From a virus: DNA of 57,378 bases. Positions 52,809 through 57,378 of this stretch are shown here, piece by piece; the first letter of the stretch is position 1; every line of letters starts with the position of its first letter. A program made the position numbers and the translations under genes. The notes beneath the pieces are model-generated. The model did not search any database. It was not told the DNA's origin and worked only from the letters and a program-made list of their open reading frames with translations. Location of the stretch: positions 1 through 57,378 of the IMG/VR virus record IMGVR_UViG_3300047200_000271. One strand, written 5' to 3'.

Positions 52809-53264
52809 ATGGAACCAATTAAGATTGCAATCAGATCTATATCTGACAACCCTCGTTTTATAAAACCATCACAAGCAACACCTGGAAGTCATGGGTTTGA
52901 TATATGCGCGTCTGTAAGTAAAGTGACGTCTATTCAACCAGGCAAAATTGCTATTATCCCTACTGATATTAAGTTACAAATGCCATCAAATGTGGAAGCT
53001 CAAGTACGTAGTCGTAGTGGGTTAGCGGCTAAGAATGGCGTGTTTGTTCTTAATAGCCCTGGAACTATTGATTCAGATTACACCGGTGAAGTCAAAGTAA
53101 TTCTTGCTAACTTTGGTAATGACGTGTTTTTTGTACAACCAGGAATGCGTATTGCACAATTAGTATTTGCAACAGTCCCCACTGTAGAGTTAGTCAATAC
53201 ATCTACTGGTGACTTATTCACAACTGATCGTGGAGTAGGTGGATTTGGAAGCACTGGCGTATGA
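52809..53264 (+). CDS. dut: dUTP pyrophosphatase (dUTPase)
   Basis: This 151-residue, full-length trimeric dUTPase hydrolyses dUTP to dUMP and pyrophosphate, protecting DNA from uracil and feeding ThyX. Motifs: PGSHGFDICA (residues 25-34, motif I), RSRSGLAAKNGV (67-78), GTIDSDYTGE (85-94) and RGVGGFGSTG (141-150, motif V). Motif I has SHGFD where SAGYD is usual, a conservative change. There is no ribosome binding site. A -10 box lies 6 nt upstream of the ATG, so it is probably leaderless. The stop overlaps the ThyX start. Confidence 0.95.
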   Translation: MEPIKIAIRSISDNPRFIKPSQATPGSHGFDICASVSKVTSIQPGKIAIIPTDIKLQMPSNVEAQVRSRSGLAAKNGVFVLNSPGTIDSDYTGEVKVILANFGNDVFFVQPGMRIAQLVFATVPTVELVNTSTGDLFTTDRGVGGFGSTGV

Positions 53265-53881
53265 AGACCCAAGCTAGACTCGTATGGATAACACCTGACG
53301 CTGAATCCCACATTGCATATTGTGCACGGGTTAGTAATCCAAAAAATCAAGATAACCCAGACTTTGCCAAGCTATTAAAGTACTGCAAACGTAAAAAGCA
53401 CTGGTCTGTGTTTGAGATGGCAAACGCATGCTTGGAGATCAAGACGTCAATAGCGGTCGCTATGCAAATGCAACGTCACAAGTCAATGTCGTTCCAGGTG
53501 TTTTCTCAACGGTATTCTCCTGTAGTAGAAAAGCCAATGCCTATACAACTAAGGCTAAAGCATCCAACCAATAGGCAGTCATCAATTATTGACGATCAAA
53601 ATCCTGAACTTCGAGAAATGGAATGCCTAGCTGATGAATCTGTAGCACTGGCATTTGACACCTATGAAAAGATGATTGCATTTGGTGTTGCACCAGAGAC
53701 AGCTCGCAACGTGTTACCTATGTGTACGCCTACAACCATGTACGTTAATGGGACTCTCCGGAGTTGGATCCATTACCTAGAAAGCCGTCTTGAAGAGGGG
53801 GCGCAAGACGAACATCAGCATGTTGCCACTATTGTATTGGCCATACTGAGACAACAATGCCCCACTGTGTGGGAGGACTAA
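53261..53881 (+). CDS. thyX: FAD-dependent thymidylate synthase ThyX
   Basis: This 206-residue ThyX methylates dUMP to dTMP using methylenetetrahydrofolate, NADPH and FAD. The signature RHRxxSxNExSxRY is present in altered form (R72-H-K-x-x-S-x-Q-V-x-S-x-R-Y85): Arg to Lys at the third position, Asn to Gln and Glu to Val. ARNVLPMCTPTTMYVNGTLRS and ESRLEEGAQDEH match the family. The gene overlaps the dUTPase stop (ATGA) and is followed by a LuxR-type gene. Confidence 0.9.
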   Translation: MKTQARLVWITPDAESHIAYCARVSNPKNQDNPDFAKLLKYCKRKKHWSVFEMANACLEIKTSIAVAMQMQRHKSMSFQVFSQRYSPVVEKPMPIQLRLKHPTNRQSSIIDDQNPELREMECLADESVALAFDTYEKMIAFGVAPETARNVLPMCTPTTMYVNGTLRSWIHYLESRLEEGAQDEHQHVATIVLAILRQQCPTVWED

Positions 53882-54129
53882 TGTCTGAAGAAAAAACTGT
53901 AGAGTCTACAAACTCTGAGCTCACGTATCCACTTTCGGATCGTGAGCTTGAGATTTTGCGTATGTTGCCTAAAGGTCGTACGGCAAAGATGATGGGTGTA
54001 GCTCTGTCTATTAGCCACAGAACGGTAAACTTTCATCTTGACAACCTATATTGGAAGCTTGGTGTAAGTGGAATTGACGCTAAAACCAGAGCCCTTAAAA
54101 AAGGAAGAGCACTAGGTCTTATCGACTAG
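53881..54129 (+). CDS. LuxR/GerE-type helix-turn-helix regulator
   Basis: This 82-residue stand-alone DNA-binding domain shows LSDRELEILRMLPKGRTAKMMGVALSISHRTVNFHLDNLYWKLGV (outlined, about residues 18-62), the full LuxR-type HTH, ending RALKKGRALGLID. There is no receiver or ligand domain, so it probably acts constitutively or by dimerisation. The ATG overlaps the thyX stop (TAATG). It may control the dUTPase/ThyX or late promoters. Confidence 0.8.
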   Translation: MSEEKTVESTNSELTYPLSDRELEILRMLPKGRTAKMMGVALSISHRTVNFHLDNLYWKLGVSGIDAKTRALKKGRALGLID

Positions 54130-54138
54130 TGCTCTCCA

Positions 54139-54163
54139 CTTGCTTGAACCCAACTCAAGCAAG
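54139..54163. terminator. Hairpin between convergent genes
   Basis: A perfect 9-bp stem CTTGCTTGA-7 nt-TCAAGCAAG lies between the convergent genes ending at 54129 and 54165. It lacks a clear T-run on either side, so it is either a weak bidirectional terminator or an RNA end-stabilising hairpin. Confidence 0.5.
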
Positions 54164-54164
54164 A

Positions 54165-54428
54165 CTACAGGTCGGATTCATCAATTTTACGAATAATGAT
54201 TGGTGTACCTTCACCCATGTATGCCCCAACAATGTTGAAGTCAATGTACTCAATAGCTTCGTCCCATGTCATACCGTCTTCTTCGCACTGTTTAACCATA
54301 AGATTAAAGTCGTATGCTACTACGGTATTGTGGCAAGGCCTGATAGCGATACCAAAGATAGCGCTATCAAACCCGTCAAGTGTCAACGCACATTCGTCTA
54401 CAAAGTCACCAATTGATTCACTAGTCAT
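54165..54428 (-). CDS. Phage protein with conserved GAYxGEGTP motif
   Basis: This 87-residue acidic protein has the segments GIAIRPCHNTVVAYDFNLMV and MTWDEAIEYIDFN, then GAYMGEGTPIII, a pattern I know from small uncharacterised phage proteins. The ATG at 54428 overlaps the SSB stop by 8 nt. It is the last gene of the SSB transcript before the hairpin at 54139-54163. Function unknown. Confidence 0.65.
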   Translation of the reverse strand: MTSESIGDFVDECALTLDGFDSAIFGIAIRPCHNTVVAYDFNLMVKQCEEDGMTWDEAIEYIDFNIVGAYMGEGTPIIIRKIDESDL

Positions 54429-54813
54429 CGCCAAACGGATCCGAGATGTCTTCAGTCTTTACAGGCTGACGTTGTTGTGGAGCCTGATAAGCGTTTTGGG
54501 TTCCACTAGAATCCTTCTTGCTGTCAAGTGGTTGGATGTTGTCCACAATGACTTCAGCAGATTTGCGCTTCTCACCATTGTGCTCGTACTGACGAATGCG
54601 AAGCTTGCCCTGGATTGCAATCAAGCGACCCTTAGAAAGGTATGTACTAGCAAACTCTGCTGTTTTGCCAAAAGCGGAAAGGTCAATGAAGTCAGATTCT
54701 TCATTTTTTCCACGATCTACTGCAATACGCATGTTGGCTACAGCATTACCGCTTGCCAATGTCTTTGAATCTGGATCAGCTACAAGCCGTCCAATTAGCA
54801 CTACGTTATTCAT
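54421..54813 (-). CDS. ssb: Single-stranded DNA-binding protein
   Basis: This 130-residue protein has a bacterial-type OB fold (MNNVVLIGRLVADPD, AVANMRIAVDRGKNEESDFIDLSAFGKTAEF, SKGRLIAIQGKLRI), followed by a disordered linker and an acidic tip DPFGDD, the site that recruits partner proteins in cellular SSB. It coats ssDNA during replication and recombination. A strong AGGAGACAAA precedes the ATG. It is downstream of a promoter candidate at 55110-55121. Confidence 0.95.
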   Translation of the reverse strand: MNNVVLIGRLVADPDSKTLASGNAVANMRIAVDRGKNEESDFIDLSAFGKTAEFASTYLSKGRLIAIQGKLRIRQYEHNGEKRKSAEVIVDNIQPLDSKKDSSGTQNAYQAPQQRQPVKTEDISDPFGDD

Positions 54814-54821
54814 TTTGTCTC

Positions 54822-55079
54822 CTAGATAATGACGGTTTCGTCAGTGATGATTGTTGCGTTGCGCTTGTTCTGCAACATCATAGAGTTGATGATACTGCTC
54901 GCAATCTCAATCATAATCCGGCCTGGGACCTTACTGGTCTCATTCAGGGCAACCAAACGCTCCCATGCTGGAACGCATGCAAGCTCTTCTCCGTTGATGG
55001 CATAGTGAATGCCTGTAACACCTTGGACGATTTTAATATCAACGTCACAAGTGTTGCTTTTCTTTGCAATAGTAATCAT
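54822..55079 (-). CDS. Hypothetical protein upstream of ssb
   Basis: This protein has 85 residues from the ATG at 55079, where AGAGGT is 4-5 nt upstream and decides the start. A GTG at 55109 is in frame but lies on the promoter. It alternates short beta-like and helical segments (TCDVDIKIVQGVTGIHYAING, IMIEIASSIINSMML). It is cotranscribed with ssb. Function unknown. Confidence 0.6.
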   Translation of the reverse strand: MITIAKKSNTCDVDIKIVQGVTGIHYAINGEELACVPAWERLVALNETSKVPGRIMIEIASSIINSMMLQNKRNATIITDETVII

Positions 55080-55109
55080 AAATACCTCTGACTTATTGTG
55101 GTCACCCAC

Positions 55110-55121
55110 GCAGGTATTATA
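55110..55121 (-). promoter_or_regulatory. Promoter -10 with TACCTGC box for the ssb operon
   Basis: On the minus strand TATAAT (55121-55116) is directly followed by ACCTGCGTGGG. The heptamer TACCTGC (55116-55110) is the recurrent element of this genome. The transcript would have a short leader with a ribosome binding site before the ATG at 55079. No convincing -35 is visible. Confidence 0.5.
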
Positions 55122-55340
55122 TCATTGATTGCGTTTACGTAGCTCCTTTGCAGCAGTTACAAAAACTTTTCGTAGAAGTACTGCATCCATTGATGAAAAC
55201 TCACCATGAAGATTAACGTTCTTGCAAAGATCCTGGAATGACTTTACTGGTTCATACTCAACGCCAAATAGTTTGCATGCGTCTTCGATGTTGTCTGGCG
55301 CAACTTTAACACCAAGTATTTTTGCTATAAAGTTTTTCAA
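55122..55340 (-). CDS. Small helical protein, TTG start
   Basis: This protein has 72 residues from a TTG at 55340 that shares TTGA with the endolysin stop. TGAGGG is about 6-7 nt upstream, and no ATG lies nearby except at 55385 inside the endolysin gene, which would need a 49-nt overlap. The sequence is helical with DNIEDACKLFGVEYEP and ends KELRKRNQ. Function unknown. Coupling to the endolysin may suggest a lysis role, but no membrane segment is seen. Confidence 0.55.
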   Translation of the reverse strand: MKNFIAKILGVKVAPDNIEDACKLFGVEYEPVKSFQDLCKNVNLHGEFSSMDAVLLRKVFVTAAKELRKRNQ

Positions 55341-55873
55341 AAGTTTACCCTCAATATTCCACCGAGCTTTCCAAGCTCGCTCCATTTACGATTTTTCTTG
55401 TATACACCATCACCGTCTCGTTCAACTACACTGTCAGATTCTGGCTCAGGTGAAGTGTTTCCTTCAATAGTCCACATGTATGTTGCTTTTACATCAAGCA
55501 CTATTCCTACGTGGCCAATGCGCCCAAGTTGTGAGAAGTAGAATAAAGCAATATCCCCTTTACGTGGGATAACTGACCCATCTTTAATGGATGCCACAGG
55601 AACCCATAAGCCAGTTTGTTTAGCGTAATTAGCCCAGTCAGGAGTGTATCCAGATCTAGGAAAAGCTGTGTCGTAAGTAGTACTAAGCTGGGTAGCAGAC
55701 GTTTTCATCATGGCACGGACAAAAGCAGCACACCATGGGTTACCTGCACTCAAAGGGGGTTTACATTGACTAAGGTAGAACTCTACTTTGTCACCTGAGT
55801 TCTCGCCTTCTTCCTGAGTCCCCACGGCCAGTAGAGCATTACGAATCATCTGCATTGCAATAGGACGGTCCAT
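55337..55873 (-). CDS. CHAP-type endolysin
   Basis: This 178-residue protein has a CHAP-domain pattern: PWCAAFV with catalytic Cys48, GHVGIVLD with His121, and TIEGNTS with Glu137/Asn139. CHAP endolysins cut peptidoglycan as amidases or endopeptidases. No separate cell-wall-binding domain is visible, so this is a minimal single-domain enzyme. The start is probably leaderless (TATAAC 6 nt upstream of the ATG). The holin candidate is far away at 38487. Confidence 0.85.
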   Translation of the reverse strand: MDRPIAMQMIRNALLAVGTQEEGENSGDKVEFYLSQCKPPLSAGNPWCAAFVRAMMKTSATQLSTTYDTAFPRSGYTPDWANYAKQTGLWVPVASIKDGSVIPRKGDIALFYFSQLGRIGHVGIVLDVKATYMWTIEGNTSPEPESDSVVERDGDGVYKKNRKWSELGKLGGILRVNF

Positions 55874-55914
55874 ACAACGGTTATATCATGCTGGTTTAGC
55901 CGTAAAATGCACAC
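55874..55914. promoter_or_regulatory. Divergent leaderless promoters
   Basis: In this 41-nt gap the minus strand has TATAAC (55885-55880) 6 nt before the endolysin ATG, and the plus strand has TAAAAT (55903-55908) 6 nt before the ATG at 55915. No Shine-Dalgarno sequence is seen for either gene. -35 elements are weak. Confidence 0.5.
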
Positions 55915-56358
55915 ATGTTGATAGACGAAATAAGCATCGAAACCACCGCAAGCATATTGTGGTTAGCTAGGCAGGGGTACAGCTTTAATGCCATAGCATG
56001 CGACTTGGACTATAGGGATATAGAACCACCAACTACAGGTAAAGTTCTCCGCCCTGGAGATCCTGTAGTGTGGTCAATTAACCTTGTAAAACAAGTTATA
56101 GCAAAGACTATTGGCACTAAGCCAGCAGTCAAACGTCGCAACCATTCTATGTACTTAGAACGTCAAATGATGTTCCTAAAGGACCATAGAGACATGACTT
56201 GCAATGATATAGCTGATTACCTAAACGAGTGCGGATCATACAATGTTGAGTGCGGAGAATGGAACGGCGAAGCTGTGAAGAAAGTACTCCAGCGTTATCG
56301 TGCGTATTGCAATAGTAACAACATTGACCCATTTGAGCCATACCCGCAAGTACCTTAA
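55915..56358 (+). CDS. Tandem recombinase-like DNA-binding protein
   Basis: This 147-residue protein has two related helical modules. The first (about residues 12-64, LARQGYSFNAIACDLD...WSINLVKQVI) and second (about 82-132, FLKDHRDMTCNDIADYLNECGSY...WNGEAVKKVLQRY) both follow the pattern of the DNA-binding C-terminal domain of large serine recombinases, but no catalytic domain is present. It may be a DNA-binding regulator. The start is likely leaderless. Confidence 0.55.
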   Translation: MLIDEISIETTASILWLARQGYSFNAIACDLDYRDIEPPTTGKVLRPGDPVVWSINLVKQVIAKTIGTKPAVKRRNHSMYLERQMMFLKDHRDMTCNDIADYLNECGSYNVECGEWNGEAVKKVLQRYRAYCNSNNIDPFEPYPQVP

Positions 56359-56364
56359 ACAAAA

Positions 56365-56490
56365 GCCACCCCGGTGCTTATTCAGGGTGGTTCATTTGGT
56401 TGTTGTTTTAACACTCACCGTTAGGTGGCATAAACATTGTACCAAGCACTAGACAGCAAAAAAGACCAGTGTGGCTGACTGGTCTTTCCT
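56365..56490. terminator. Two hairpins: ends of convergent transcripts
   Basis: CCACCC/GGGTGG (about 56367-56391) follows the plus-strand gene ending at 56358 and is followed by a T-rich stretch. A second, perfect stem AAAGACCAGT/ACTGGTCTTT (56461-56487) has T-richness on both exits and would end the minus-strand regulator transcript. The rest of the gap to 56568 holds a CTGATC-TTTC-GATCAG hairpin and nothing else I recognise. Confidence 0.7.
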
Positions 56491-56568
56491 GTTTGCAGAG
56501 TTTAAGTATGTCGGGATTGGCCGGAGTAAGGAGCCTTTCCTTTTACTGATCTTTCGATCAGTTCGATG

Positions 56569-56763
56569 TTATCGCGATTTTAGCAAAGCCTCATGTTTTA
56601 TTCTGTTTCTGTGCAGCATTAATCTGTGACTCCATCGCTCCCCTTTCACTATCCGCCTAACCTGCTCATAGCTAACCCCGCAGGTAGATGCCAGCTGTTT
56701 GATAGACGCGCCATCTGTATACCTACTGAGTATGAATTCAATATCTTTAACTGTTAGCTTCAC
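56569..56763 (-). CDS. Small Hin/Fis-like helix-turn-helix protein
   Basis: This 64-residue protein has the core GASIKQLASTCGVSYEQVRRIVKGERW (outlined, residues about 18-44), a simple helix-turn-helix as in invertase or homing-endonuclease-associated domains (the final KGERW pattern). The C-terminus is basic (HRLMLHRNRIKHEALLKSR). Its start overlaps the upstream regulator gene by 17 nt. It is probably a DNA-binding regulator with no other domain. Confidence 0.65.
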   Translation of the reverse strand: MKLTVKDIEFILSRYTDGASIKQLASTCGVSYEQVRRIVKGERWSHRLMLHRNRIKHEALLKSR

Positions 56764-57073
56764 TGTTGTGTCTGATCACGTAATTAAACGCCTCGTAAGC
56801 GTTCACAATCGTAGTGTCATCAACGTCAAGCTCGTCAATAAAATACGATGGGATCTGACCGAGGTAAAAGTGTAGCACCCACGGGTCAACCATTAAAGCG
56901 TGAGACAAATCTGTAATGTAAGGCTTAAAACTCCTGCGCCCATGCTCAATACAGTTCATGAGCTGGGGTGAAATTGAGCCGTCACCGTCAGTTCGCCGAA
57001 TTTTACTAGCAAGCTCACGCTGCGTTATACCAATGTGCTCACGGCGTAGCGTTATGTATTTAGGTCCAGTCAT
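56747..57073 (-). CDS. Cro/CI-type (XRE) regulator
   Basis: This protein has 108 residues from the ATG at 57073, with GGGGAG about 8 nt upstream. The N-terminal domain (YITLRREHIGITQRELASKI, then SPQLMNCIEHGRRSFKP, ITDLSHALMVDP) is an XRE helix-turn-helix with an added loop (RRTDGDGS). The C-terminal half is acidic. It is the best candidate for binding the recurrent TACCTGC boxes, which is an inference. It may be a repressor or Cro-like switch, but no integrase is present. Confidence 0.75.
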   Translation of the reverse strand: MTGPKYITLRREHIGITQRELASKIRRTDGDGSISPQLMNCIEHGRRSFKPYITDLSHALMVDPWVLHFYLGQIPSYFIDELDVDDTTIVNAYEAFNYVIRHNSEANS

Positions 57074-57077
57074 AGTT

Positions 57078-57344
57078 CTACTCCCCGAAGAAGACTCTCT
57101 TGATGCGTTCCAATACACCGAGGGGCTCCGCTACACGCATCTCACTGTAATCACCAACAGCTTCCATAGCGTCAATAAGCTGAGTCATCAACTCACTGGC
57201 TTTACGCATGTCCTTGATTAGATCAACGCTCTCATAGTCACCCTCGATGACCGTAACACGACGCATAACTTCTATATCTGCCTGACACGCAAGTAGCTGA
57301 CCAAGCAGCACACCATAGCGAATCCTAACGTCCCTACTGATCAT
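57078..57344 (-). CDS. Hypothetical helical protein, first gene of regulator operon
   Basis: This 88-residue protein appears largely helical (LLGQLLACQADIEVMRRV, VDLIKDMRKASELMTQLIDAM). The ATG at 57344 follows GGAGG, a strong ribosome binding site. The gene ends 4 nt before the next start. It is the first gene of the minus-strand regulator operon, whose promoter may lie beyond the end of this linear window. Function unknown. Confidence 0.6.
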   Translation of the reverse strand: MISRDVRIRYGVLLGQLLACQADIEVMRRVTVIEGDYESVDLIKDMRKASELMTQLIDAMEAVGDYSEMRVAEPLGVLERIKRVFFGE

Positions 57345-57360
57345 AACCGTCCTCCTACTT

Positions 57361-57375
57361 GCAGGTGCTACCTGC
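57361..57375. repeat. GCAGGT-GCT-ACCTGC inverted repeat at the right end
   Basis: A perfect 6-bp inverted repeat with a 3-nt spacer sits in the leader of the 57344 gene and contains both orientations of the recurrent heptamer core. It is a natural dimeric operator candidate. The remaining bases to 57378 and 1-65 hold nothing else I recognise. Confidence 0.5.
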
Positions 57376-57378
57376 TAG

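Noticed and set aside
55915-56358. Integrase or site-specific recombinase
   Set aside because: Only DNA-binding-like modules are present; catalytic Ser or Tyr domains are absent.

Overview
The window looks like the complete genome of a tailed double-stranded DNA phage, probably podovirus-like. It encodes a large terminase, a P22-type portal, scaffold, an HK97-fold-type capsid protein, adaptor-like proteins, a nozzle-like protein, fibre and appendage proteins, a holin candidate, a CHAP endolysin and giant inner-virion-type proteins. There is no tape measure, tail tube or sheath gene that I recognise. No integrase, DNA polymerase, RNA polymerase or tRNA was seen. The two ends fit together: an outward-facing promoter-like element near position 130 (minus strand) would read through position 1 into the minus-strand regulator operon at the right end. 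The sequence is therefore probably a circularly mapped assembly. The host is not identifiable. The AT-leaning composition, ThyX and several leaderless-type promoters would suit a low-GC actinobacterium, but that is a weak inference.

Layout. (1) 1-1369: an outward regulatory element, a terminator and three small minus-strand genes. (2) 1393-1565: divergent promoters. (3) 1655-11417, plus strand: the early and replication region. It starts with small unknown proteins, then a VRR-NUC nuclease, a putative ssDNA-annealing protein, a Gam-like DNA-end protector, a ParB/KorB-like protein, a helix-turn-helix replication initiator with candidate iterons inside its gene, a helicase-loader candidate, a DnaB-type helicase and a LuxR-like helix-turn-helix protein. 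(4) 52741-11414, minus strand: a roughly 41 kb late block. It runs from small basic, Cys-rich and Met-rich proteins through two Ala/Pro-rich proteins, small and large terminase, a small membrane protein, portal, scaffold, capsid, a decoration-type protein, terminator, a second decoration-type protein, adaptors, holin and tail fibre genes, an 18-residue-repeat fibre, the nozzle-like protein and internal proteins, to a giant protein of about 3,870 residues split by a frameshift. One plus-strand gene (48758, DUF3310-like) sits inside this block with its own promoter. (5) 52809-54129, plus: dUTPase, ThyX and a LuxR-type regulator. (6) 55873-54165, minus: endolysin, small proteins and SSB. (7) 55915-56358, plus: a tandem recombinase-like DNA-binding protein. 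(8) 57344-56569, minus: a regulator operon with a Cro/CI-type helix-turn-helix.

Replication is inferred to use an initiator, loader and helicase with the host polymerase. dUTPase and ThyX would supply dTTP. The VRR-NUC, annealing protein, Gam-like protein and SSB form a recombination and end-protection set. Promoters carry two recurring signatures: the heptamer TACCTGC/GCAGGTA in most intergenic gaps, and a -10 hexamer exactly 6 nt before the start codon at six genes, which implies leaderless transcripts.
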